NCBI GenBank assembly: GCA_965224205.1
Contig: CBDCYN010000038.1
Span: 1-64,000, forward strand
DNA from: CBDCYN01 sp965224205
GTDB taxonomy: Bacteria; Planctomycetota; Phycisphaerae; Phycisphaerales; Phycisphaeraceae
Reading direction: 5' to 3'
DNA: 64,000 nucleotides
Shown one piece after another: positions 1 to 9,300 of this stretch. Below the pieces are notes generated by a model that saw only the letters and a list, made by a program, of their open reading frames with translations, was not told the origin of the DNA and ran no database searches. Made by a program: the position numbers and the translations under genes. Every line of letters starts with the position of its first letter. Position 1 is the first letter of the stretch.

Positions 1-528
1 GAACTGGCCCAGCAGTTACAGCGGTTCTTGTCGCAGATGGCACCGGCAACCTCCGTGTTTAGGATTCCCGACCGCAGGCAGGCCGCCGAGATGTTCCAGG
101 CCGATATTGCGGCTGCTGGGATCGCCTATCGGGACGATGCCGGTAAGGTCGCTGATTTCCACAGTCTGCGGCACACCTTCATCAGTAACCTTGCGGCAGG
201 CGGGGTGCACCCGAAGGTGGCGCAGTCCTTGGCCCGGCACTCGACCATTACATTGACCATGGATCGCTACACCCACAGCTACCACGGTGAGCAGTCGCGC
301 CGCCCTCGAAGCGTTGCCGGACCTTTCGCCGTCAGATCGCAAGATGAACCAAGCAACGGGCACGGATGGCACAGATCCGAAGCCCGAAAACTTGGCGCGC
401 CACTTGTCGCAAATGCATGGGCGAGGTGAGACTCCCAGAGACGCTCAGAGATTCAAGCGGCGAGCATCACGAGAATCCGTAACTGATGTGAAGTCAACGG
501 ATAGTGCGTTAACTCCTTGTCAAATAAG
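1..528 (+). pseudogene. Tyrosine recombinase, C-terminal fragment, frameshifted and cut by window edge
   Basis: The reading frame from base 1 encodes the catalytic C-terminal part of a tyrosine recombinase: the HSLRHTF motif (HxxR box) and ARHST...DRYTH with the nucleophile Tyr. It is nearly identical to the C-terminus of the intact minus-strand recombinase at 453-2042, but lies in inverted orientation. Near base 295 one extra base shifts the frame; the homologous continuation (LPDLSPSDRK, NQATGTDG, NLARHLSQ) is in frame 2 and runs into the tRNA-Ser gene antisense with no stop. The N-terminal part would lie left of the window. In this orientation the gene points at the tRNA 3' end, the usual layout for an integrase of an element inserted at a tRNA 3' end. 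It could be a live gene with a different C-terminal tail, but the frameshift argues for decay. Confidence 0.75.
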
Positions 529-2042
529 CGGTGGGGGTGGGATTCGAACCCACGGTGAACACGAGGTCCACGCCGGTTTTCAAGACCGGTGCATTCAACC
601 GCTCTGCCACCCCACCTAGAAGTTGATTTTACCCTGGAATTCTCGGGAAAATCCTTGTTTTCTCGGGCCTTAGAGTCGTTCAGCGATCTATCAATTTTAT
701 CGTGTTTCAGTATACCAGAGTCTTGTGAAGTCTCACTTCGCCCATGCTTTTGCGACAAGTGGCGCGCCAAGTTTTTGGGGCTCGTATCTACGCCATCCGT
801 GCCTGTTGCTTGGTTCTTCTTGCGATCTGACGGCGACAAATCTGGCAATACCTCAAGGGCGGCTGCCTGCTCGCCGTGATAGCTATGGGTATAACGATCC
901 ATCGTCAGCGTGATCGTGGAATGCCGTGCCAAGGACTGAGCCACCTTCGGGTGCACCCCGCCTGCCGCAAGGTTGCTGATGAAGGTGTGCCGCAGACTGT
1001 GGAAATCAGCGACCTTACCGGCATCGTCCCGATAGGCGATCCCAGCAGCCGCAATATCGGCCTGGAACATCTCGGCGGCCTGCCTGCGGTCGGGAATCCT
1101 AAACACGGAGGTTGCCGGTGCCATCTGCGACAAGAACCGCTGTAACTGCTGGGCCAGTTCAGATCGAAGCGGCAAGGTATCCTCACGGCGTCTCTTGGAA
1201 TAGGCTGCCGCGACGGTGACCGTCGGAGGATCATCGTCGATATTGAATGACGCACGTGAGAGGCTTCGCAGTTCTCCAGCCCTTAGGCCGGTCTCCACGG
1301 CAAGCCGGTAGAGCACAGCCCGTTCAGGTCCGGCTATCCCCCTGCGTTCTGGCCCGCAGTGCGTAACCTCCATTAATCGGCGTAGTTCCTCGACGGTCAG
1401 CGCTCGGCGGTCGTGACGGCGATCGGTTTTAACGTTCAAGCCGTCCAGGTGTGCGACCGGTGATTCGCTGGCCCGGCGGTCCTTGATCATCCAGCGGCAG
1501 AACTGCTTGATCGCTTGGAGATAAAAGTTGAACGTCTGGGCGCTGATCCCGCGTTGATCTTTCGTATCGGCTCGCATCTCGTGCAGATAGTTCATCACCT
1601 TACTGGCGGATATGTCGCTGTAGAAGCGAAATCCGCACCCATCGAGCACTCGTTTGGCCCTGTTGGTCACGAGTTCAACGTGACGGTCTGAGCAGCCTTT
1701 GGCTTGCAGTGATTGTTTGAAATCCTCCACATGATCGCTTAGTGGCTTGCTGACCGCCACCCGTTGACGATCCACGAGGCCGATCTCGACGAGTTTGGCC
1801 AACGTGCGTTGAGGCAACTCGGAGAGCCATCGGATCAGGGATGGATCGGTCTGACCGCCCGATGCCTTGTGATGACACAGGAGCTTGGTCAAATTCCGGG
1901 CCAGTTCTTCGGTGGCTGACCTGCTGGAAAAGGCCGACAACCGGCGGAGTGACTCGTTATGGTCGCGAAACTCCACATACCATTTGCTGGTCTGACGCGA
2001 AGTGCCGTCTTGCGTGTTGTAATGAGGCTTGAAGATTCGCAT
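453..2042 (-). CDS. Tyrosine recombinase/integrase (phage integrase family)
   Basis: A 529-residue site-specific recombinase. The N-terminal half has an SAM-like core-binding domain; the C-terminal half carries the full catalytic set: Arg in ETGLRAGELRSL, Lys in AAAYSKRRRE, the HSLRHTF box, and ARHST...DRYTH with the Tyr. The ORF runs through the tRNA-Ser gene on the same strand (residues WGGRAVECTGLENRR are simply translated tRNA), so the last 50 or so residues are probably not native: the original stop was lost or lies in the inverted copy at the left edge. The start ATG at 2042 has no strong Shine-Dalgarno sequence. It most likely moves the plasmid-like element to its right, using tRNA-Ser as target. 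A third related copy, truncated, lies at 13369-14009. Confidence 0.9.
   Translation of the reverse strand: MRIFKPHYNTQDGTSRQTSKWYVEFRDHNESLRRLSAFSSRSATEELARNLTKLLCHHKASGGQTDPSLIRWLSELPQRTLAKLVEIGLVDRQRVAVSKPLSDHVEDFKQSLQAKGCSDRHVELVTNRAKRVLDGCGFRFYSDISASKVMNYLHEMRADTKDQRGISAQTFNFYLQAIKQFCRWMIKDRRASESPVAHLDGLNVKTDRRHDRRALTVEELRRLMEVTHCGPERRGIAGPERAVLYRLAVETGLRAGELRSLSRASFNIDDDPPTVTVAAAYSKRRREDTLPLRSELAQQLQRFLSQMAPATSVFRIPDRRQAAEMFQADIAAAGIAYRDDAGKVADFHSLRHTFISNLAAGGVHPKVAQSLARHSTITLTMDRYTHSYHGEQAAALEVLPDLSPSDRKKNQATGTDGVDTSPKNLARHLSQKHGRSETSQDSGILKHDKIDRSLNDSKARENKDFPENSRVKSTSRWGGRAVECTGLENRRGPRVHRGFESHPHRLFDKELTHYPLTSHQLRILVMLAA
529..616 (-). tRNA. tRNA-Ser (anticodon UGA)
   Basis: On the minus strand the gene begins GGTGGGG and ends CCCCACC plus discriminator G, a 7-bp acceptor stem. 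The anticodon stem-loop reads GGT-CTTGAAA-ACC, giving anticodon UGA. A long variable arm (class II) precedes the T arm GTGGG-TTCGAAT-CCCAC. No CCA is encoded. It lies inside the 3' end of the recombinase ORF and between two inverted recombinase copies. Its 3' half is duplicated at 13236-13296, so it has served as an integration site. Confidence 0.95.
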
Positions 2043-2189
2043 GGCGGTTCGCCGGGAGGCGGATTCCTTTCGATCAGATCATAGTCTGGGTGGAACGCGA
2101 CGTCGTATCCAAGGTCGATGAGCAGTCGTTAAGGTCCGCTACCGCTATGAAATGGCACGCTCATCGTCTCAGATAGTCGCTCGAGGGCC

Positions 2190-4046
2190 GTTGGTGTTAC
2201 GGGTTTTTTGAGCGCATTTGCTGAATTCCGTCCGGCGAAGCCGGTGAGGAGGGGAGCTAAGGGGCGGGGAGGTTTGGAACCGGGCGAGGGGGTTCCAAGC
2301 TAAGACCCGTTCTGATCCTTTGGAGCTTTGACCGGAACGGTCCTTCCGGGCCAAGCGAAGAAAGGGGTATACGGACTGCCTCGCGATGAGATAAGGGGAA
2401 CTACGGACGATGAAACAACAGACCGCTCTAATGGATAGCCCTAGGACCGGTGTATAGAATTTATCGCCGCTGACAGGTTGGTCGGAGAGCTTGTCGGCTT
2501 GAACAACACAAACGTGTAGCTAACGTTCTCTGTTAGCCGGGCATCGCACCCAGGTAAACCTGTCCTAACTCAGGCTAAGGGCTTGGACGGACTTCACCAC
2601 CCGTCTCCGCGATGTCCCCGTAGAGCTCAGTGCCATCGAGAGGTGGCTTGCTGTTCTCGACGGAGGCTTTACGGCGTAATCCCCTCGCCCTGACGCGAGG
2701 GAGTAATCCCGTAATTCTATCCGATGGTTTTGTGGGGGTTCCCTTTAACAAACGAATCTGGGCGACAGGGACAGACCTTGGTGTGCTGTGGATAGCAGGA
2801 TATCAAGGCCGGGATCATTGAAGATGGTGAGGCGAGCAGTGTTGCAGTGGCAGGTTCTTTCTTGGAAGGATGAACCAGAGGTTGCCACGATGTAATGCTC
2901 GCGTAATCCACCGACGGGGTTCGCTGCCAAAGTCCATATGGACCTATTCGGGTGCAAAGCTCGTTAGGGGCGGACCAAGGTTGCCGGCGTCGGGAGCTTG
3001 TCTGCGGTGACGCAGGTGAACGGGCGGCCCCTGTAAAAGGGGACTGACAACGCCCGGACGTGGACCAATGCCCACGGATGACGGGACAACACTCCACGGG
3101 ACGAAAAGCTCAACGATAATCAAGGCGGGAAACCGCTTGCCGGTTAGTGTCATAAGAGTTGGCCACAGAGGGTGACCCGACCGAGGGTCACCTGCGCGAA
3201 AGACCGATCGCTCGCGGTCAAGCCTCCTTTCAGTTTCTAGGCTTTAAAGCACACAGGGATGTGTGGCGAGTGCGGCGGGGGTGGTTCCCCGTTGGCAGAG
3301 CGATCGGTCCGCTCGATTAAGTTCGGGCTAGCGACCGAGACTTATGACGCAACGATGATCTCTAACCTGGGAAGGTCCTTCTGCTGCCGGGGTGGTGCTC
3401 GGCGTGCCTCATGGTCATGAGGGAATTCAAAGGCAGAAGACTGGGAGTGGGTCTCAAGTAGGAATCGCTCGATGATTGGGCTGGTAACCCGACAGCGAGC
3501 GAGCGGTGTTCTGGGCGAAGGTCCAGACAGACGGGATGGCCCGTCTGCACGGCTATGGCGGTCGTGACCCGTGCTTGCTCAGGTGGTGAGGTCGGCAAAT
3601 ATCCGAGTTCATCAGTTAGGGCCTGAGCCGTAGAAAAGCAGACGAAAGAGACGACGGGGATGCAGCAGCATCCCGGCCAAACAGAGAAGTCCCGCCGGGG
3701 AGAAATCCCCGGCGGGTGCATTGATGCGGTTATGCGTTCAGCCGTGAGGGGCCTTGGTCGGCCCCTCACGGCTGAGTGACAACATCGGAGAGAGCACAAC
3801 GTGTAAGCAGAGACGACAAGCAGCATAAGGTTGAAGCTCGACACCTGGGCTCGCAATGACTTGGTTTTGCTGGCGATTCATTGGATATCGCGGCGGAACA
3901 AGGAAACTGGTCGGTGCCGCGATGCGGCAGCAGGTGAGGGGTGTCCCCAGCGATTGAGGGTTTTGGCTTTGGGATGATTGAGCCATAATCAATCATCCGC
4001 ACCGTGGGTGTGTATCACTTAGGGAGCACCCCGAAGAGGGAGGGAG
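2190..4046 (+). ncRNA. Candidate giant structured RNA (about 1.85 kb)
   Basis: No credible protein is encoded on either strand, but the + strand is packed with perfect stems. Examples: 2274-2281/2291-2298; 2519-2524/2532-2537; 2682-2688/2695-2701 nested in 2670-2675/2709-2714; 3002-3006/3011-3015 with GTGA loop; 3021-3026/3051-3056 enclosing 3028-3032/3038-3042; 3125-3128/3133-3136 with GAAA loop; 3171-3178/3185-3192; a 12-bp long-range helix 3202-3213/3298-3309 enclosing 3250-3255/3260-3265 (GGGA loop); 3528-3535/3540-3547; 3657-3663/3668-3674; a 10-bp stem 3691-3700/3707-3716; a 16-bp stem 3738-3753/3760-3775; 3887-3894/3916-3923; 3973-3981/3989-3997. The GNRA loops occur on the + strand, setting orientation. 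It ends just before the gene at 4078. Size and style recall the giant ornate RNA classes (GOLLD, ROOL, OLE), but I cannot assign it to one. Group II intron is unlikely: no reverse transcriptase or recognisable domain V. The ends are approximate. Confidence 0.6.
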
Positions 4047-4077
4047 GATTTGCATCGTCGAGGTCAAGAGAGCGTTC

Positions 4078-4761
4078 ATGTATCCCTGCGTAGCCGCGTC
4101 ACCACAGGCTTTCATCGATCAACTGGCGTATGCGTATATCGTCTACGGCTACCGGTTCTATGTCACGGGCGTTGTGCCTGGTCGGCTCACACCCACGGAG
4201 CTCGACGTTCGGCTGATCGAGAAATTTGATCTGGATATCTCACGGAACCAGCGAAGCAACCAAAGGGCAGCCGGCGATGGCAGCATTCACTACCTCCGCC
4301 GTGATCGTTTCTGGGCGTTGATTTCCACACCCGCGAGAAACGGGAATCAATTCTTCATCCAGAACACGGAGCCGAAAACAGGTCAGCATCTGTGGCATGA
4401 CGTGTGGACACGGGCAATCACGTTCCACGGTTATGCCGTCCGGGCACCGGCGGGCAAGCTGCTAATCAAGGTGGAGCAGCGCGAGTTCAAGCGGCTCAAG
4501 AACGAATTGTTGGAACTGGCCAAGTTCGTGCCTGCAGAGCGGTTGACGACGATAATCAGGCAGCGATTCCACTACGAACAGTATCCGGGGGTGCAGGAGC
4601 AACTCTACCGCTTGGTGGAGTGCCTGAACCAGCGACTCAAGCGGTCTGGATTGGGGCGAATTGAGTTCTCGCAGTTAAAGCGTGGGCGAAAGGTCGTACG
4701 GGGACGACGGCTCTATGCCCCCAAGGACTTGATGGCCAGCGATGAAAAGCAAGCCGCGTAA
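4078..4761 (+). CDS. Conserved-looking unknown protein linked to candidate giant RNA
   Basis: A 227-residue soluble basic protein that I cannot assign to a characterised family. The N-terminal part contains YGYRFYVTG, then VRLIEKFDLDISRNQR and a stretch around HYLRRDRFWALIS; the middle has ITFHGYAVR; the C-terminus is rich in Lys/Arg (LKRGRKVVRGRRLYAPKDL). No signal peptide or membrane segment is seen. The many basic residues would suit nucleic-acid binding, but this is inference. The ATG at 4078 has only a weak Shine-Dalgarno sequence; the frame stays open upstream to at least 4048, where AGGGAGG precedes an ATT codon, so the start may lie further upstream and overlap the RNA end. It directly follows the structured RNA on the same strand and converges on the recombinase at 4815-5843, suggesting a module. 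Confidence 0.75.
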   Translation: MYPCVAASPQAFIDQLAYAYIVYGYRFYVTGVVPGRLTPTELDVRLIEKFDLDISRNQRSNQRAAGDGSIHYLRRDRFWALISTPARNGNQFFIQNTEPKTGQHLWHDVWTRAITFHGYAVRAPAGKLLIKVEQREFKRLKNELLELAKFVPAERLTTIIRQRFHYEQYPGVQEQLYRLVECLNQRLKRSGLGRIEFSQLKRGRKVVRGRRLYAPKDLMASDEKQAA

Positions 4762-4814
4762 TAAGTAAGAATTTCGAATGGGATAAGCGACTCAAGCGTC
4801 GTATCCACGACGAA

Positions 4815-5843
4815 TCAGCTATACATCTGTTCCTGGACCGCCTCGAACTCCTCATCCGAGATCTGCAAATACCGCCAGATGTAGCGGCCCCCGGATTTCT
4901 CACTGTGGCCCGCCTTCTTCATCGCCATGCGGATGCCTTTTTTCTCCGACGGGGCGTTCTCGATCATCTCCTTGAGCGAAGTGTGCCGAAAAATATGCGA
5001 GTGCAAACGCACATGCTCCTCGGGTGGGAGCTTGGTATTGACATGCCCCTCGACCCGCTTGAGAAAACCGTGCACATACTGACGCGACACCCGTCCCCCG
5101 GCCCCGGAATGGGTGCGGAACAACGGGCCTGGTTCGTGTCCGCGTTCGTGCTCTATGTAGTCGGCGAGAGTCTCACGGGCTTCCTTGGGCACGAAGATCT
5201 TGGGCGCCCTGGACTTGCCCTTACGCCTGACGTTGTGGAAGTGCTTACCGTCGTATTGATCGTGGTCGAGGCGGAGAAGCTCGGAGATCCGCATCCCGCA
5301 GTTGTATTGGCAGAGGACGATCGCGGTGTCGCGACGGGGCATCTGACTCTTACGAGACCTGAGCCTGAGCATCTGATCGAGAGCGGCCTTGACCCGCATT
5401 ACCTGAACAGGGGTAAGCCCGTTCCACGCGGGTTCCGGCACATCTAGGTCAGCGATGCCCTGGAAAGGGTTGCCCGCCTGAAAAGTTCGTTTGTTATCGA
5501 TGAAGTTTGCCAGATGGCGGATAGTGGCGATGAATCGGTTGATGGAGGTAGGTGCGTAGCCCTTGCCACCGTTGGCTTTGGTTTCCAACCAGCGGATGAA
5601 CTCTTTGGAGATGCTCTTGGTCCAGTCGTCAACGTGGTCCGAGCGGAGGTGGGTCCCGAAGTAGTCGAGAAACCGCTGGATATCCCGCTTCTTCTCGGCG
5701 ACAGTCGTCGCCACGCTGCCCTCCACCTCTGCCCGCCAATAGCGGATGACCCACGTGGACAATCGGAATTCGTCATCGGCGTCGGCGTGGGTAAGGAAGA
5801 GTCCGTCTACAGGTGCGGGGATCAAGTCGGTGGTCAAGTTCAC
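4815..5843 (-). CDS. Tyrosine recombinase/integrase, second type
   Basis: A 342-residue tyrosine recombinase unlike the tRNA-linked ones. An N-terminal core-binding domain (around residues 25-110) is followed by a catalytic domain with Arg in NCGMRISELLRL, Lys in RRKGKSRAPK, HIFRHTS as the HxxR box, KAGHSEKSGG as the second His box and RYIWRY containing the likely nucleophile Tyr. All catalytic positions appear present. The start is GTG at 5843, 7 bp after the small upstream gene, so the two are probably co-transcribed. It converges on the gene that follows the candidate giant RNA. It might mobilise the RNA module, or belong to the plasmid for dimer resolution. Confidence 0.9.
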   Translation of the reverse strand: MNLTTDLIPAPVDGLFLTHADADDEFRLSTWVIRYWRAEVEGSVATTVAEKKRDIQRFLDYFGTHLRSDHVDDWTKSISKEFIRWLETKANGGKGYAPTSINRFIATIRHLANFIDNKRTFQAGNPFQGIADLDVPEPAWNGLTPVQVMRVKAALDQMLRLRSRKSQMPRRDTAIVLCQYNCGMRISELLRLDHDQYDGKHFHNVRRKGKSRAPKIFVPKEARETLADYIEHERGHEPGPLFRTHSGAGGRVSRQYVHGFLKRVEGHVNTKLPPEEHVRLHSHIFRHTSLKEMIENAPSEKKGIRMAMKKAGHSEKSGGRYIWRYLQISDEEFEAVQEQMYS

Positions 5844-5850
5844 CGTGCCG

Positions 5851-6156
5851 CTACGGTAAAAATTGAGCCCTGGCCGGGTCTGATTTGGCCATCATGATCA
5901 CCTGGACGGGAACCCGTTGGGGCTGGTAATCCAGCACATCCGTGACGATGAGTCGATCATCGTCCCGCTCCCGCCACGACACCTCCCACGTGCCCTTATC
6001 ACCCGTCACCGTGATCCATCCAGCCTCGCCATCACCCTCCGACTGGCAACGGTCCGGCCCCCGCCCGACAATCCTCATGAATGGACTGGCCTTTGTTCTA
6101 TCGCGGAACCGAATGCGCTCGAGGTGCGGCTGCGAAAATTCTAGGTAGATCGCCAT
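5851..6156 (-). CDS. Small protein of unknown function upstream of recombinase
   Basis: About 101 residues beginning MAIYLEF; this ATG at 6156 is chosen because AGGAGGG lies 5 bases upstream, whereas the longer frame to 6186 has no ribosome-binding site. The protein looks like a small soluble beta-rich domain (WITVTGDKGTWEVSW, RLIVTDVLDYQ). I recognise no family. The stop lies 7 bp before the recombinase GTG, so it probably shares its transcript. It could be an accessory or regulatory protein of the recombinase, but nothing in the sequence proves this. Confidence 0.7.
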   Translation of the reverse strand: MAIYLEFSQPHLERIRFRDRTKASPFMRIVGRGPDRCQSEGDGEAGWITVTGDKGTWEVSWRERDDDRLIVTDVLDYQPQRVPVQVIMMAKSDPARAQFLP

Positions 6157-6293
6157 CTCGTCCCTCCTGGATTCTGGTCTACCCACCTTATGTCATAGGA
6201 ACGTAGGGCTTTTCAAGCCCTAACGTCGACCGATCCAACCACAGATCAAACCGGTTGGTGTGACATAAGGCGCGTTAGGTCATTCAACATAAC

Positions 6294-6320
6294 AACCCCC
6301 GGCGGACGACGCCGAGGGTT
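6294..6320 (-). terminator. Hairpin terminator after PEP-CTERM gene
   Basis: An 11-position stem with one mismatch (6294-6304 with 6310-6320, GACGA loop) lies 30 bp beyond the stop of the PEP-CTERM gene. The run of T on the minus strand is weak, so termination is likely but not certain. A small separate hairpin sits near 6205-6225. Confidence 0.5.
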
Positions 6321-6350
6321 GCTGCATTCCATGATCTGGGATGTTTGTAT

Positions 6351-9300
6351 CTATGCTCTGCGACGGCGACGGACGATCAGTCCACCGCTGCTGAGGGCTA
6401 ACAGGCCAAACGTGGTCGGCTCGGGGATTAGTTGAAAATCTCCGAGGACAAGCTGGCTGGCATCACCCGGGCTTGAAACCCCATAATGGACAACGAACGA
6501 CCCCAATCCATCAGCAGTGAGAAGTCGATCACCGGAGGCAACGTTGTTAAAGGAACCAATGATATCGCTATCGGCAGTCAGAAGAATAAATGTATCCGAA
6601 TCTGACACCAAGTATTCAAATCCATTGAGGAATGTGAGGGTCAGCATTCCCTCTAATGAGACATCCCCGTTGACATCAACGAAATCATACTCGGTGCCTT
6701 GAACTGTGCCACCGATTTCGAATGCCAGTTCCGACCCCAGCAATAGATTCAGATCGCCGTCGATCGTAAACGAACCCGCAGAAAAGCCGGGGGCAATAAC
6801 ACCTGCGCTATCGATGTCAGCGTTCACATTTCCTGAGCCAATTAGGCTACCGCCCTGGATATCTAACGCTGTATTCGAACTGAGTGTCCCACTTGTTATC
6901 TTCGTCGTGCCCGAGGTCTGAATGAAACCACCGCTAAAATGGAGTTCATCCTCCTGAACGTCAACGGAACCGGAGTTATTGAAGGGGGAGCCCACAGTCG
7001 TCGCGCCTGCTCCGGTTTTGACGAACGTCCCTTCATTGTTGAAGGGGGTGCTCGACGAACCTCCAATGCTCTGTCCACCGACCACACTAAAGACGCCGCC
7101 TGGTCGGTTGATAACAATGCCACCTTCCTCTAGCAAGAAATTACCCAGCGTATGGACGACGTTTCCCGAGTTGTCCAGCAGTCGCCGAAGCCGCTTGTTG
7201 CCCCCGGTGGCCAGTTTCAGCGTTGACCCGCTGGCTATCTTTGTCGTGCCATCGCCGCTCTGAACCCCGTCGTTCCACGCCGACAGCGGCACGTTGTAGG
7301 TGAATGTCCCACTGCCTTGCAGGAATCCGCCGTTTTGAGTCAGCGACCCAGAGGCGTTGCTGTTTAGATCCAGAAACCCAGCCTCGATCGTCGTGTGTCC
7401 CGGGCTCCAATCTCCGTCGACATTCACCGTTTCCCCCATGACCACAACTTGGGCAACCGTCACCTGAGAACCGGCTTCGAACGTGTGCGTGCCGTTACGC
7501 AGATCAAGTGTCCCCACGCCCTTGACCTCACTCATGCCGGTGTGCGTGCTATCGTTGAAAATCAACAGGTCCTCTTGAATGTCAACGGTGCCGGAGTTGT
7601 TAAACGCGGGACCCATGTCGGTCGTGCCGGCCCCGGTCTTATTGAATGTGCCCGCGTTGTCGAACGTGTTGGTCAACCGATTGCCTCCAATACTCTCCGC
7701 ACCGATCGCATTAAATACCCCCCCGGTTCGATTAATGACGTGTCCGTTGGCTTCCAAGATGAAGTTGCCCAACGTGTGGGTGATGGTTCCCGAGTTGTCC
7801 AGCACCCGCTGGAGGCGTTTGTTGCCCCCGGTGGCCAGCTCCAGCGTTGACCCGGTGGCCACCACTGTCGTGCCATCGCCGCTCTGAGTCCCATCGTTCC
7901 ACGCCGACAGCGGCACGTTGTAGGTGAATGTCCCACTGCCTTGCAGGAATCCGCCGTTTTGAGTCAGCGACTCAGAGGCGTTGCTATTTAGATTCAGAAA
8001 CCCACCCGCGATCACCGTGTGTCCCGGGCTCCAATCTCCGTCGACATTCACTTGCCCGGAAGTGATCACCACCTCAGAAACAGTCACCTTTGAACCGGCC
8101 TCGAACGTGTGCGTGCCGTTACGCAGATCAAGTGTCCCCACGCCCTTGACCTCACTCATGCCGGTGTGCGTGCTATCGTTGAAAATCAACAGGTCCTCTT
8201 GAATGTCAACGGTGCCGGAGTTGTTAAACGCGGGACCCATGTCGGTCGTGCCGGCCCCGGTCTTATTGAATGTGCCCGCGTTGTCGAACGTGTTGGTCAA
8301 CCGATTGCCTCCAATACTCTCCGCACCGATCGCATTAAATACCCCCCCGGTTCGATTAATGACGTGTCCGTTGGCTTCCAAGATGAAGTTGCCCAACGTG
8401 TGGGTGATGGTTCCCGAGTTGTCCAGCACCCGCTGGAGGCGTTTGTTGCCCCCGGTGGCCAGCTCCAGCGTTGACCCGGTGGCCACCACTGTCGTGCCAT
8501 CGCCGCTCTGAGTCCCATCGTTCCACGCCGACAGCGGCACGTTGTAGGTGAATGTCCCACTGCCTTGCAGGAATCCGCCGTTTTGAGTCAGCGACTCAGA
8601 GGCGTTGCTATTTAGATTCAGAAACCCACCCGCGATCACCGTGTGTCCCGGGCTCCAATCTCCGTCGACATTCACTTGCCCGGAAGTGATCACCACCTCA
8701 GAAACAGTCACCTTTGAACCGGCCTCGAACGTGTTCGTGCCGTTACGCAGATCAAATGTCCCTACGCCCTTGACCTCGCTGGTCCCGGTGTGCGTGCTGC
8801 GGTTGAAAATCAACAAGCCTTCTTGGACATCGACGATCCCCGAGTTATTGAACAGAGGTCGCATGTCGGTCGTGCCATCACCACTCGTGTTGAATGTGCC
8901 CGCGTTATCAAAGACGTTGGCGCCCGGACCTAAGATAGTTTCAGCAATGAGCGAGTTGAACACCCCGCCGGAACGGTTAATGACGTTGCCGTTAGTCTCC
9001 AGAAAAAAGTTTCCCTGTGTGTGGTTGACGATTCCCGAGTTGTCCAGCAATCGCCGAAGGCGTTTGTTGCCCCCGGTGGCCAGTTCCAACGTCGACCCGC
9101 TGGCCACCACCGTCGTGCCATCGCCGCTCTGAATCCCATCACCCCAGACGGACATTGGCCCTTGAAGGGTGAGTTTGAAATCTCCAGCGATGTTTCCACC
9201 TGTCAGGGTAAGGTTGTCGATCTCAATGTCTTGATCCAGAGTGACCGTCCCGCCGTTGATAATCGCGTCGAAGGTTTGGCCGTTGTTGTTGGGGAAAAGT

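Larger units (their letters stand above)
1..1160. repeat. Large inverted repeat of recombinase 3' ends flanking tRNA-Ser
   Basis: Bases 1-about 428 are the reverse complement of about 733-1160; base 1 pairs with base 1160. Identity is high over the first 290 bases, with one 1-bp indel near 295 and growing divergence towards the centre. The unrepeated centre of about 300 bp carries tRNA-Ser. Homologous recombination between the arms would invert the tRNA segment. Confidence 0.85.

Noticed and set aside
2190..4046. Group II or group I intron
   Set aside because: No reverse transcriptase, maturase or homing endonuclease is present, and no domain V or P7-like core could be recognised.
2190..4046. 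Ribosomal RNA fragment
   Set aside because: None of the universal 16S or 23S motifs that I know appear, and the pattern of short isolated hairpins differs.
7395..8511. Plus-strand frames of 100-150 codons that occur twice
   Set aside because: They are antisense shadows of the duplicated PEP-CTERM repeat; no ribosome-binding sites or family resemblance.
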